NCBI GenBank assembly: GCA_029706075.1
Contig: JAINUG010000214.1
Location: forward strand, 520,001 to 584,000
Reading direction: 5' to 3'
DNA from: Aldrovandia affinis
Lineage: Eukaryota > Chordata > Actinopteri > Notacanthiformes > Halosauridae
Length of the DNA: 64,000 nt
The translations under genes and the position numbers were made by a program. Of the stretch, positions 11,613 to 21,793 are shown in pieces (positions within the stretch are counted from its first letter, which is position 1; every line of letters begins with the position of its first letter). The notes under the pieces are model-generated. The model saw only the letters and a program-made list of their open reading frames with translations, made no database searches and was not told where the DNA came from.

Positions 11613-11907
11613 GCTCACTCACACACTCTCACACTCACTCACTCACTCACACAGTCTTACACTCACTCACTAACTCGCAAACTCACTCACTCACTCACTC
11701 ACACTCACTCACTAACTCACACACTCTCACACTCACTCACTCACTCTCACACTCACTCACACACTCTCACACTCACACACTCACTCACACACACACACTC
11801 ACTCACTCACTCACTCACTCACACACTCAATCACACACTCACTCATTCACTCACACACTCCCACACTCACACACTCTCACTCACACAGTCACTCACTCAC
11901 TCACAAA
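11613..11907. repeat. (CACT)n/(CA)n compound microsatellite
   Basis: About 295 bp of CACTCACT with CACACA and CTCACA variants. The frame at 11502-12038 crossing it, rich in Thr, His and Ser, is a by-product and not a gene. Confidence 0.95.
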
Positions 11908-11928
11908 AATTAATCTGTATGGGTGGTG

Positions 11929-12222
11929 AAACCTTGGGTGGTGTAACGGTCAAAGCATTTGCCCGGAATGCAAGTTGCCCACTGCAGCTGTGGTTTGAAA
12001 CCTGGCTGCGCCAGTCTGGCTCTGGCCAGGAGCCCTGATCAGGGGCTGCACTTGGCTGTCCGCCTCAGGGGGAGGGGGGAAGGAAAGCCGGCAGTTGAGG
12101 AGTGGTAGGGCAACCTTGTAAACATAGTTGGGTGAGTTCTGTCTTGGTGAAGGCAAACATTGCCTCGAGCTATTAGCTTGTCTCGTGGGGGTGGGTGGCG
12201 ATGATTAGTAATAATTATACAT
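11929..12222 (+). mobile_element. tRNA-derived SINE, family A, copy 2
   Basis: The head contains GGTGGTGTAACGGTCAAAGC and AATGCAAGTTGCCCACTGC, and the B-box region is GGTTTGAAACCTGG. This subtype is closest to the copy at 45115-45435. The body keeps GCTGTCCGCC and GGGGGAGGGGGGAA. The 3' A-rich tail is eroded. Confidence 0.75.
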
Positions 12223-12225
12223 GAT

Positions 12226-12652
12226 TAGTAAGTTTCGTAGCTCAGTAGCTAGTTCCGTAGTTGGTAGAGCATGACACTAGCAATGCCAAGGTTGTGGGTT
12301 TGATCCCAAGGGACTACATGTCTGTTGTTTTGATGGGACAGTAAAAACCGAGATCCCATGGCATCTTTGAAAAGAGTAGGGTGTTAACCCAGTGTCCTGG
12401 CCAAATTCCCAATCAAGACAATATATATACATGGAATTAATTCATTCCCTCCCTCCTCGCCTCTCCACTGTGTATCTGATGTGTGGTGAGTTTGTACTGG
12501 CGCACTATGGCTGCCGTCGCGTTCACCCAGGTGGGTGTGCTGCACATTGGTGGTGATTGAGGTGAGTTGCTCCTATCATTGTCATTGTAAAGCGCTTTGG
12601 GTTCCTTGAAAAGCGCTATATGAATCCAATGTTCAATTCAATTCAATTCAAT
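12226..12652 (+). mobile_element. tRNA-derived SINE, family C, copy 2
   Basis: A tRNA-like head with A-box part GTAGTTGGTAGAGC and B-box GGTTGTGGGTTTGATCCC. The first part of the head (TTCGTAGCTCAGTAGCTAG and TTCCGTAG) appears as a short local duplication. The body matches 6605-6996. The tail GCGCTATATGAATCCAATG ends in CAATT repeats (12638-12650). Confidence 0.8.
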
Positions 12653-12851
12653 GACAGAGAACTGTACAAAATCACTTGGCGCTCAACCCACTGTGACACA
12701 TTCATAAACGTGATCAGAGAAAGAGACTTATGACAGCCGAAAGTCTGCTGACGCCAACGCCACTTAGCCTGCTGGTCTCAACTTTACCATCTTACCACAA
12801 ATGAACAAAACCAGGAAGCATTCGCTGGAGCTGCATAAAATGACACGACAA

Positions 12852-13237
12852 ACTTGGTATGCTAAAGTCACTATGCTGAACTTGCTATGCTAAAGTCGCT
12901 ATGCTAAAGTCGCTATGCTGAACTTGCTATGCTAAAGTCGCTATGCTAAAGTCGCTATGCTGAACTTGCTATGCTAAAGTCGCTATGCTAAAGTCGCTAT
13001 GCTGAACTTGCTATGCTAAAGTCGCTATGCTAAAAGTCGCTATGCTGAACTTGCTATGCTAAAGTCGCTATGCTAAAGTCGCTATGCTGAACTTGCTATG
13101 CTAAAGTCGCTATGCTAAAGTCGCTATGCTGAACTTGCTATGCTAAAGTCGCTATGCTAAAGTCGCTATGCTGAACTTGCTATGCTAAAATCGCTATGCG
13201 AAAATCACTATGCTAAACTCACTATGCTAAAGTCGCG
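12852..13237. repeat. 14-bp satellite with 42-bp higher-order unit
   Basis: The monomers are TATGCTAAAGTCGC (B) and TATGCTGAACTTGC (A), arranged A-B-B. The A monomer starts at 12872, 12914, 12956, 12998, 13041, 13083, 13125 and 13167, so the period is 42 bp except one 43-bp step caused by an extra A near 13034. Ends decay into single variants (CTATGCGAAAATCA). This is a small higher-order repeat array. Confidence 0.95.
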
Positions 13238-13310
13238 CTGAAGCAAACCCTGAGAAACAGCCTGACAAACGTTTGTCACCCCCTGCCCCCCCCCACAAGT
13301 GCACCAGCTG

Positions 13311-13378
13311 TCTAATACTGTCTAATACAAGTATAATACTGGTCTAATACTGTCTAATACTGGTCTAATACTGGTCCA
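13311..13378. repeat. TCTAATACTG short tandem repeat
   Basis: Imperfect copies of TGTCTAATAC and TGGTCTAATAC, 10-11 bp, about six times, immediately before the 42-bp minisatellite. Confidence 0.8.
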
Positions 13379-13533
13379 GCGTTCCTGTCCCACACAGATT
13401 GCGTGTAAGTCCAGCGTTCCTGTCCCACACAGATCACATGTTGCGTGTAAGTCTAGCGTTCCTGTCCCACACAGATCACATGTTGCGTGTAAGTCTAGCG
13501 TTCCTGTCCCACACAGATCACGTGTTGCGTGTA
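13376..13533. repeat. 42-bp minisatellite, about 4 copies
   Basis: The unit begins CTAGCGTTCCTGTCCCACAC and continues AGATCACATGTTGCGTGTAA. Copies start near 13376 (short, missing CACATGT), 13411, 13453 and 13495. As 42 is divisible by three it creates a 14-residue periodic frame at 13399-13656, which is incidental. Confidence 0.9.
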
Positions 13534-14229
13534 ACTCCTGGCGTCCCGCAGGTTGGAAGCTCTGGTTCACTTCCTGCTGTTCTCAAAACTTGTCTCTCCA
13601 TATTTTTTTTTCCAGAAGTTTTATTTAAAAATTCGAACTACTCAAGCCGTTTCTAATAGTACTTTAAATCTCACTGCTGTACTTCACTGACCTTGACTGA
13701 ATAACTGGAGGGGGCTGGGGGGTGAGGGAGGGGCTGAAATTCTTTTACTTTCTTCTAAGGGCAGTCAGCTGACACCTCAGATCAGCCTCTCTCTCTCTCC
13801 CCCTCCCTCCCTCCCTCCCTCTCTCTCTCCTTCTCTCCTTCTCTTTGCGGAAGCTCGGGGCTTATCCACGCCTCCTGCTGCCAGCGTACTCCCTGACTTT
13901 TCCACCTCCTTTCCCGGTTTAGACTTGCAGAGCGTGTGCAAACGTCTTTGGTCCTGGCAGAGACTGTCTGCTGCCTTATTAATGAGTACCTGGGCCCTCG
14001 CCAGCCTCGTTAATTTCCCACGGGCCCAGCGACCGGCTCCAGGTAGGGTGTGATGGAGACCAGATTTAAAACTGATCTCAGAACAGTGAGGGCAACGGCC
14101 CCCAGCAGGAACCTGCCCCCCGTGTCAGAAAAAAAAAATGTATCCTGCTCCACCCGACAAAACACGCCGCTACGCAAGCCGCTACGCAAGCCGCTACGCA
14201 ATTTATTTACAGAGCCGCCAGTGTCCCTA
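13534..14229. other. Intergenic with CT-rich tract
   Basis: A pyrimidine tract of CTCTCT and CCCTCC lies at 13790-13848, and three copies of GCTACGCAAGCC lie at 14168-14200. No gene is recognised. Confidence 0.55.
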
Positions 14230-14272
14230 ATTTACTTGAGTGTTTCCTTTATTTTGGCAGATACCGGTACAT
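14230..14272 (-). mobile_element. Solo Tc1-type terminal repeat
   Basis: TACTTGAGTGTTTCCTTTAT plus TTTGGCAGATACCGGTA is one terminus of the Tc1-type family present at 18794, 25093 and 33896. No matching opposite end was found nearby, so it is a truncated copy. Confidence 0.6.
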
Positions 14273-14462
14273 AGTATATAATATGTTGTATTGATAGATG
14301 TGCCAGAAATGGAGCAATTAAGACAAGAGGTCTGGAGCCAATCAAAAATGTATCCTTCATTTCCGTCTCGTAAATAGATTCAAGTGTTAGTTTCTTTCTC
14401 CGTTCAGCTGCGGCCAAAATGAACTCCCAAACCACCTGTGAAGGAGAACACATTCCCATATT

Positions 14463-14625
14463 AATATATATGCTATTTAGCAGACACTTTTATCCAAAGT
14501 GACTTACAGTACTGAATGCATACATTTTCAATATACGTGGTCCAAGTGGGAATGGAACCCACAGCCTAAGCGTTGTCAGCGCCGTGCTCTACCTACTGGG
14601 CCACACAGAATGGTACATTTCGATG
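14463..14625 (-). mobile_element. tRNA-derived SINE, family B, copy 1
   Basis: Read on minus: head GTGTGGCCCAGTAGGTAGAG, then B-box GGCTGTGGGTTCCATTCCCA, then body with TGAAAATGTATGCATTCAGT, then tail ACTTTGGATAAAAGTGTCTG and CTAAATAGCAT. The tail is the same stem-loop as the LINE family at 5550-5582, pointing to shared retroposition machinery. Confidence 0.85.
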
Positions 14626-15480
14626 CTGTTTTGAGAAGGCTGGAACTCGTCAGAAACCCACTCCACTGACCTGTCGGGTGGTGAGCACATTTGGTCTGAA
14701 ACGATGGCATGCACGGTGCGGCACCATCCTGAAAAGCAGCGTGTGTTGGAAAGATCACCGTTGTGGCATAGTTCAAGTGAGAGTGCCGTGGTGCTCTAAT
14801 TTTGAATTCCCTTGCTTTTTCGCCATTGTCAACTCTTACTGTCGCTTAAAACAGTAGGTTGTTGTCCTGGAATTTATTTGAATCCAGGCTGGTGCTTATA
14901 AATGTGTAATATTATTATGTAATTGTGTAATTGCCAGTTGCTTGTGTTTAGTATTGGGTTTGTTGTTGATATGTTTACTGCAGTGCCAGGATGTTCTTTT
15001 TATAATGTGTCTGCACATGTATTTTGTATCTTTTTTTAAATCTTTTTTGATACATACTTTTTGTTCTCTCTCTAGTTTATTGGAGACAGGTGTTGTAAAT
15101 GATACAATATAAACTTAATTATAATATTTGATGTTTCTTGTTTCTTTTATCATTGTAACAATGCTTTTGCTATGTCCCCCTAAATAAACGAATAAATGAA
15201 TAAATATGACCACCCTTATGATACAGTATGCCATCGCTACTTAAATAAATTATATAGTTTTTAGTGTTGACTCCGTTGTATCAGAAGTCTCTTGACAACA
15301 GACACAATAAGTATTTCATAACCAGTTCAAACTGTTTTGTTGATAAAATACCTAAGGTGTTTCCAAAACAAACATTGCTAATGTTCAGTTATATTGTTAA
15401 TTTATTGTTGATGTTAATTTACTCTTAAATCTTTAAAAGTCCTTTCCTGATCTCCTGCTTCCTGATAATGCGCAATGCGG
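14626..15480. other. Intergenic, no recognisable gene
   Basis: AT-rich towards 15000-15430 with TTTATT and AATAAATGAATAAAT runs. No gene, domain or repeat family is recognised. Confidence 0.5.
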
Positions 15481-16345
15481 CCAATGGGATGGAGGGAGGG
15501 ATGGGGGAGGAGGTATGGAGGGATGGGGGGAGGAGGGATGGGGGAGGAGGTATGGAGGGATGGGGGGAGGAGGGATGGGGGAGGAGGGATGGAGGGATGG
15601 GGAGGAGGGGGTTGAGGGATGGGGGGGAGGAGGGATGGGGGAGGAGGTATGGAGGGATGGGGAGAAGGTATGGAGGGATGGGGAGGAGGTATGGAGGGAT
15701 GGGGAGGGGGGGGGTTGAGGGATGGGGGAGGAGGGATGGAGGGATGGGGGAGGAGGGATGGAGGGATGGGGGAGGAGGTATGGAGGATGGGGGGAGGGGA
15801 GGAGGTATGGAGGGATGGGGAGGACGTATGGAGGGATGGGGAGGAGGGGGGTTGAGGGATGGGGAGGAGGGATGGAGGGATGGGGGAGGAGGTATGGAGG
15901 GATGGGGGAGGGGGTTGAGGGATGGGGGAGGAGGGATGGGGGAGGAGGTATGGAGGGATGGGGGAGAAGGTATGGAGGGATGGGGGAGAAGGTATGGAGG
16001 GATGGGGAGGAGGGGGTTGAGGGATGGGGGAGGAGGGATGGAGGGATGGGGGAGGAGGTATGGAGGGATGGGGGAGGGGAGGAGGTATGGAGGGATGGGG
16101 AGGACGTATGGAGGGATGGGGGAGGAGGGGGTTGAGGGATGGGGGAGGAGGGATGGAGGGATGGGGGAGGAGGTATGGAGGGATGGGGGGAGGGGAGGAG
16201 GGATGGAGGGATGGGGAGGAGGTATGGAGGGATGGGGAGGAGGGGGTTGAGGGATGGGGGAGGAGGGATGGGGGGAGGAGGTATGGAGGGATGGGGGGGA
16301 GGGGGGGTTGAGGGATGGGGGAGGAGGGAGAGAGGATGGGGATGG
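15481..16345. repeat. G-rich (GGGATGGAGGA-type) minisatellite
   Basis: About 865 bp almost entirely of purines on the plus strand, built from modules such as GGGATGGGGGAGGAGGTATG, GAGGGATGGGGAGG and GGGGGTTGA. Modules recur irregularly, giving a nested repeat. Long frames on both strands (up to 341 residues at 15425-16450) are consequences of the composition. Runs of three or more G every few bases mean many possible G-quadruplexes. Confidence 0.95.
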
Positions 16346-17045
16346 GGGGCTGGTTGAGCTGGAACCCGTGGTGTTCCTTAGCTGGCAGTTTGAGGCCTCA
16401 GTCTCTCCCCTGCCTCTTTTCGCATAGCGAGTACAGTCAATGTTTCTCAATTCCCCCGACAGCCGGACTCCCTGACCTCCCTGCAGTAATTTTAGACTCC
16501 CATGCAGTCTGAGTCAATGCCAAGTAGCAGACCGCCTGATCCCAACGTTTTTTCCCCTCATCCTAACAACCGAGCAAAAAACAACTTTCGGCTCCATTTT
16601 TCAAACTCTTGTCTGCTCCGGACAACCCCTTGCTACCCTTCTGTGGAATCTGAGAGGAAACGGGGGTAATGGAGTTTCGCCGAGTTTAAGGACTGAAAAA
16701 ACTGTAGGAGTAAAAGAAAAAGTGAGAGTGAAATTGAACAAAGTGTTTGTCTCTCGTGGGCAAGTGGGGTGGTTTAAAATGTATTTAACCGGCTTGTATC
16801 TACAGTATATGTCGCTAAATGTAAAAATGATGTGTTTATGAGTTTATACGGTGAAAGAACAAAAGTGGAAATTTTGTTTAAAAGGTGACTTTAAGGTATT
16901 AGTTGTTTTTTTTTGCTATGCTTGTTCCTACACCATTTAACTGTGAAAAGCAGTTTACTTCACAGGTTAGAAACTCTGCGCTCTCACATTCCCACATTTA
17001 AGGAAAAGAGCAGAAATGGTGTAATGCAGTCCAGCTTCATGATTC
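16346..17045. other. Intergenic, no recognisable gene
   Basis: No domain in any frame; T- and A-runs are present. It directly precedes the TTAA-flanked piggyBac-like element. Confidence 0.5.
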
Positions 17046-17049
17046 TTAA

Positions 17050-17504
17050 ACCCTTGTGTTGTCCTTGGGTCAAAAAATACCCTTTTCTGAGTTTAACAGC
17101 AGTGAAAACCCCTAAATTATTTCTTTTCAGCATGAAATGTGATGACTTCCCCTGGAGTGACCCTACCATAAGAAAAAGTGAAACATTTTATAATTTTATA
17201 AAAGCTGTACACCATCAGGGTACAAAGATTGTCACATCTATTACAGGAAAAAAAATCTATGATGTGTGTTTTGTAGTAAAAACGAATGGTGTACACTGAA
17301 TAAATACAGTCTCTCTGCACTGTGAAGTAGGAAAAAGTTATTCACCAAGTTGTTGATGAGTGACAGGTTGTTTCTTCATGCAAAATAGAATTGGGGTTTA
17401 AAATTCACTTCACAGGCTTTATCACAGGGGTGTGGTGAGGGTGGGTCACTTCTGACCCTGTGGACACGGGGAGTGTACAGAATATGAAGATCACACAAAG
17501 GGTT
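17050..17504. mobile_element. piggyBac-like MITE, TTAA-flanked
   Basis: Terminal motifs are ACCCTTGTGTTGTCC on the left and its partner CACACAAAGGGTT on the right, each abutting TTAA (17046-17049 and 17505-17508). TTAA target duplication and CCCTTTGTGT-like ends are hallmarks of piggyBac. Inside are TTGGGTCAAAAAATA and a GGGTCACTTCTGACCC palindrome, motifs seen in fish piggyBac MITEs. No transposase domain is visible, so it is non-autonomous. The frame at 16913-17299 overlaps but is not recognised. Confidence 0.6.
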
Positions 17505-17639
17505 TTAAAACTGCACTGAAAAGTGACCAGACGCTACCCACACCTTGATGACACATCACTAACAGACTGTAGGGTGTGTCCTCCCGCTAACAAATGTCAT
17601 ATGATCGCCAAGCAATGAGTTCCATTCCTGAACGTTCAC

Positions 17640-18145
17640 ACAGAATCTATGGATGTATGGAACTCCAACCTCCCCCGACAAATCAAACTCAGCTTCTTCT
17701 ACGCAACGGTAGAGTCTGTTCTCCTATATGGCAGTGAATGCTGGACCCTGAAACCAACCCTGCAGAAGTCTCTAGACGGGTGCTACACCAGAATGTTGCG
17801 TGCAGTACTTAACATCAGCAAGAGTACACATGTTACCAACAAGAATCTGTATGATGGAACACCAAGGGTGAGCGATAAAATAGCAGCCAGGAGAATGAGA
17901 CTTGCAGGACACTGCCAAAGACACCAGGAGCTGCCAGCCAGCAAATTGGTGCTGTGGGAACCAACGCATGGGCACCGGTCACGAGGACGTCCCACATTAA
18001 CATGTGTGGACGTACTCAAGAAAGACGCAGGAGCGCAAAGCACCAACGAGTTGGCCAGATGTATGGAGAACCGGGATGACTGGAAGCGACGATGGAGGGC
18101 TCGTCTGAGGACGACCTAGAGAGAGAGAGAGAGAGACACAGAATT
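17640..18145 (+). mobile_element. Non-LTR retrotransposon, 3' end
   Basis: Contains the end of a reverse-transcriptase ORF followed by a short GA-repeat (18118-18136) that may be its 3' tail. It is 5'-truncated. Protein features point to an R4/Rex6-like or RTE-like clade rather than L2. Confidence 0.7.
17649..18119 (+). pseudogene. Reverse transcriptase C-terminal fragment (R4/RTE-like)
   Basis: The 156-residue open frame starts after the catalytic YxDD region. Landmarks are ESVLLYGSECWTL, GCYTRMLRAVLN, RRMRLAGHCQRHQE and SRGRPTLTCVDVLKKDAG, the post-thumb segment found in many fish and invertebrate non-LTR elements. There is no stop inside, so the copy is not very old, but it lacks the endonuclease and all catalytic aspartates. 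The first Met is not expected to be a natural start. It has no host role that I can see. Confidence 0.8.
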
Positions 18146-18292
18146 GTATTCATTTTGCCCTTCGCTGGTGTTTCCAATTGTGACCGCTATTGTCTTCTCC
18201 GCAGACCAATAAGTGGAACACCGGACAGCTCACTTTCGATGGCGTCATCTGGACGTCGAGCTGAGGATGTTGAATGAGATGTATGAGATATA

Positions 18293-18486
18293 CAGGTAGC
18301 TGCCAAATAAAGGCAACACTTGAGTAAATTAGGGACTTTTTAAATGGGAGCAGTAATGCGAGTGTCCGTCTGGGTTTCCAACGAGACCCATCCCAGCCCA
18401 GCTGGGACTCTCCTAGCCCAGGCCAGGTTCGTTTGAATGTCCCCTCCGGGTTTCCAAACTGTTACCTTTATTTTGGCAGTTACCTT
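18293..18486. mobile_element. Tc1-type MITE, about 195 bp
   Basis: Left end CAGGTAGCTGCCAAATAAAG and right end TTACCTTTATTTTGGCAGTT form inverted termini of the same Tc1 family as 18794-19332. The interior (GTTTCCAACGAGACCC and CCCAGCCCAGCTGGGA) has no transposase sequence. Confidence 0.7.
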
Positions 18487-18793
18487 TAAGTTTTTTTCTT
18501 ATGGTGTGATTATTGCTGCTTACAATTTTTTTATATTTTCGTGAATATCGGCCACTGCCAGGAAGTCCTGTTGACCAATCAGTATCCAGGACCGGAAGTG
18601 TTTTATAAGCCGGTTTAAATATTCTGTTGGAGGGTCACGGAAGAGGAACATTCCACATGTACAAGTCGTCTCAAAGGCATACATGTGCATGTAGCTGACA
18701 TGATTCCTCATGTAACACGCATACAAACCAGATCCTACATACCCAGACATGCCCCTGCAAAAAGCCATGCAAAAGTATTTCTCAAATAAAATA

Positions 18794-19326
18794 CAGGTAA
18801 CTGCCAAAATAAAGGTAACACAGACAGTGTCTCAATAGGGCATTGGGCCACCACGATCCACCAGAACAGCTTCAATGCCCCTTGGCTTAGATTCTACAAG
18901 TGTCTGGAACTATACTGGAGGGATGCAACACCATTCTCCCACTAGAAGTTACATCATTTGGTGTTTTGTTGATGGTGGTGGAAAACGGTGTCTCAGACCC
19001 CGCTCCAGAATCTCCCATAAGTGTTCAGTTGGGTTGAGATCTGGTGACTGAGACGGCCATGGCATGTGGTTAACATAATTTTCAATGACCGTTTGTGCCC
19101 TGTGGATGAGGGCATTGTCATCCTGGAAGAAACCACTCCCATCAGGATAGAAATGCTTCACCACAGGATGAAGGTGATCACTCAGAATGTCTTTGTATTT
19201 ACTGGCGTTTACCTTGCCCTCTAAGGGGTTGAGTGGGCCTAAACCATGCCAGGAAAATACACCCCACACCTTAACAGAGCCACCAAAAGCCTTAATTTAC
19301 TCAAGTGTTTCCTTTATTTTGGCTGT

Positions 19327-19332
<6 letters not shown>
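18794..19332 (-). mobile_element. Internally deleted Tc1-type element
   Basis: Left terminus CAGGTAACTGCCAAAATAAA; right terminus TTGAGTGTTTCCTTTATTTT then GGC running into a GT repeat. Only the second half of a transposase remains between them. The structure matches the copy at 33896-34445, including the same deletion joint next to the terminus, so both derive from one deleted progenitor. Confidence 0.85.
18949..19269 (-). pseudogene. Tc1-type transposase, C-terminal half
   Basis: The open frame reads GVFSWHGLGPLNPLEGKVNA, then a FFQDDNALIHRA block with the second catalytic Asp, then MPWPSQSPDLNPTEHLWEIL with the catalytic Glu. These belong to the DDE nuclease of Tc1/mariner transposases, which cut and rejoin DNA at TA sites. 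The N-terminal DNA-binding domain and the first Asp are missing, so no activity is expected. Confidence 0.85.

Positions 19333-19382
<50 letters not shown>
19327..19382. repeat. (GT)n microsatellite
   Basis: About 25 GT units directly joined to the end of the Tc1-type element. Confidence 0.95.
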
Positions 19383-19383
<1 letters not shown>

Positions 19384-19403
19384 TATATGTACAGTGATGC
19401 TTG

Positions 19404-19605
19404 ATTGGTACCTTTTTTCCTTCCCAGTGTTACAGGTATGGTATGCAGCTGCCTACAACGATGCCTATCACTGTATTACTGCACTGATCTCGTGCACAAA
19501 CTATGATTGTTCCTACCATGTATTAATGCACATCTTGTAAGTCGCTCTGGATAAGACCGTCTGCTTAATGCTTAAAATGTAAATGTAAATGTAATGTAAA
19601 ATGTG
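19404..19605 (+). mobile_element. L2/UnaL2-like LINE 3' fragment, nested
   Basis: Begins with TTTTTTCCTTCCCAGTGTTA, includes ATTGTTCCTACCATGTATTA and ends GTCGCTCTGGATAAGACCGT with AAATGTAAATG repeats. It matches the 3' UTRs at 5360-5582 and 40006-40200. It inserted into the left inverted repeat of the surrounding Tc1 and is therefore younger than that Tc1 copy. Confidence 0.85.
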
Positions 19606-19710
19606 TGAACCCCTTGTGCAATCATAGAAATCTGTAGAGTTTTTACCACAAAATCCTTATTTAATCAGAACCAGTCTTTTCTTAACTGAAATTTAGGGTC
19701 AAAACACACC

Positions 19711-20729
19711 ATGCCGGGATCTAAGGAGACCTCAGAGGACCTCAGGAAGAGAATAGTGAATGTGCATCAGTCTGGAGAAGGACATAAAATCATATCAAAA
19801 AGACTTGGGCTCCATCAGTCCACTGAGAGACAAATAATATACAAATGGAGAGCGTTTAACATGACAGCGACTCTGCCTAGAAGTGGGCGTCCTTCTAAAA
19901 TATCACCAAGAGCCACAGGAAAAATAATAAATCAAGTAAAAAGCAACCCAGGAATAACATCCAGGGATCTACAAGCCTCCCTCACTACACCTGATGTCAT
20001 TGTGCATCCATCAACAATAAGAAGAACGCTGAATAGAACTGCCATGCAAGGGTAGCCAGGAAGAAGCCTCTGCTGTTTAAAAAGAACCAAGCTGTCCGTC
20101 TTCAGTTTGGCAGAGACCACCTGGACAAACCGGAAGGTTTCTGGAAGTCTGTTCTCTGGACGGATGAGTCCAAAATCAACCTTTTTGGTCACAATCAAAA
20201 ATGCCATGTTTGGCAAAAACCCAACACTGCCCACCACCATAATAACCTTTTGCCTACGGTCAAGCATGCTGACGGGAGTGTTATGTTCTGGGGCTGCTTT
20301 TCTTCCTCTGGGCCTGGACGACTCGACATCATTAAGGGAACCATGAATTCTGAGGGATATCAGAGAATTATTGAACAGAATGTCAGGCCATCAGTCTGAA
20401 AGCTAAAACCTGGCCAAATGTGGGTGTTCCAACAAGACAATGATCCGAAGCATTCAAGCAAATCTACAAAAGAATGGCCCAGGAGAAATAAGTTCTGTGT
20501 TTTGGATTGGCCAAGTCAAAGTCCTGACCTAAATCTAATCGAGATGCTGTGGCAGGACCTGAAGTGGACTGTTCATGCCAGACAGCCCTCAAACCTCACT
20601 GAGTTGGCTGGGTTCTGTAAGCAGGAGTGGGCGAGAATTCCTCAAAGAAGATGCCAGAGTCTGATCAGTGGCTATAGGAGACGTTTGCTTCAAGTCATCG
20701 CTGCTAAAGGAGGTGCCACAAATTATTGA
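19711..20729 (+). pseudogene. Tc1-like transposase, DD34E, frameshifted
   Basis: The N-terminal frame (19711-20055) holds the paired-type helix-turn-helix region (SEDLRKRIVNVHQSGEGHKI) and the linker GRPSK, then a second helical region ending TIRRTLN. A one-base shift near 20045 follows. The middle segment carries LWTDESKIN with the first catalytic Asp. The last frame (20418-20729) has VFQQDNDPKH and SQSPDLNLIEMLW; the second Asp and the Glu are separated by 34 residues, so the DD34E spacing is kept. Stops between about 20340 and 20418 further disrupt it. In life this enzyme mobilised the element by cut and paste; this copy is dead. Confidence 0.9.
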
Positions 20730-20985
20730 TTGAAGGGGTTCACCTTGGTTTTTTTTGCACACAAGGATATCTGAGTTTTTGTTAAATTATCCAGCTTTGT
20801 TAAATTAACAATTAAAATATATAATATTTCTTTGTGTGTATCTTTTATTTGGGATATCTTCGTTAATAATTGATGTTTAGATAAGGATGTTATAGGGTTA
20901 TTGTTCTATAATATATGAAAATAATGACCACCCCCTGCAGGGTTCACAAACTTTCAAGCATCACTGTGTATACTGTATATATGTA

Positions 20986-21640
20986 CACTACCGGTCAAAA
21001 GTTTTAGAACACCCCCATTTTCCAGTTTTTACTGAAATTTAAGCAGTTCAAGTCCAGTAAATAACCTGAAATGGTACAAAGGTAAGCGGTAAACCGCCAG
21101 AGGTTAAAAAAAAAAAGTTTAGGTTACCGAAAACTGAAAAATTATGTAAATTTCAGAGTTATAAAAAAAGGCCCAAGAACAAGTAATGGGTTAACGTGGG
21201 TTAACAGTCACTCTGTGCAAGTCGCCGACTCTGGATCCAGCAAAAGGGCCCCAGACCATCATGCTTCCTCCTCCGTGTTTGACAGTTGGTGTCACACACT
21301 GAGGAACCATCCTTTTGCCTACTCGACAGTCTACAAAAACCTTTCAAAATTTCAAGATTTCATATTTTGATTCATCGGTCCATAAGACCTTCTTCCAGTC
21401 TTCAGTAGTCCACTGACGGTGCTTCATGGCCCAGGCAAGCCTCTTTTTCTTATTTTGCCATCTTAGCAATGGCTTTCTTACTGCCACTCGAACCTGTCAA
21501 ACCTGCAGCTCGAAGTTTTCTCTTCACAGTTGAAACTGAGACTTCAACAAGCTGTTGACCTGAGAGCTGCCTATCACGCAAGCTTTTGACTCTCAGAAAC
21601 TTGTCTTCATGCTCAAACCAGTAGGATTGTCAGTTTGGGT
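20986..21640 (-). mobile_element. Tc1-like element fragment
   Basis: The left end CACTACCGGTCAAAAGTTTT plus AGAACACCC is a known type of fish Tc1 terminus. On the minus strand, sequence such as CCATCATGCTTCCTCCTCCG (21258-21280) is the antisense of the conserved GGGSMMVWG region of the DDE domain, and further right are antisense parts of the DNA-binding domain. Many indels; the right terminus is lost before the CA repeat. Confidence 0.7.
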
Positions 21641-21719
21641 CACTTGATACACCCAGATCAAGAACAAATCTTCTCAAACACAGTTATTCAGCGGGCAATC
21701 ACATAATTGAACAAATCAT

Positions 21720-21720
<1 letters not shown>

Positions 21721-21790
<70 letters not shown>
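21721..21790. repeat. (CA)n microsatellite
   Basis: 35 uninterrupted CA units. Confidence 0.97.

Positions 21791-21793
<3 letters not shown>

Larger units (their letters stand above)
19391..20966 (+). mobile_element. Tc1-like transposon with LINE in its left terminus
   Basis: The left terminus starts ACAGTGATGCTTG (19391-19403) and resumes as GTGTGAACCCC (19606 on); the right terminus, reversed, reads CAGTGATGCTTGAAAGTTTG then TGAACCC. The left repeat is thus interrupted by a LINE 3' fragment of about 200 bp. Between the ends lies a nearly full-length but broken transposase. Without the LINE the element is about 1.37 kb, normal for Tc1. Confidence 0.85.

Noticed and set aside
14463..14625. 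tRNA gene call
   Set aside because: The A and B boxes belong to SINE heads followed by a SINE body and LINE-like tail; the cloverleaf is not complete. The same applies to every other tRNA-like head in the window.
15425..16450. 341-residue Pro/Ser-rich frame and several Gly/Trp-rich frames
   Set aside because: They are produced by the G-rich minisatellite, which lacks stops in several frames; no domain or codon bias supports a gene.
18520..18807. 95-residue minus-strand frame between two Tc1-type elements
   Set aside because: No domain, and its start lies within the Tc1 terminal repeat.
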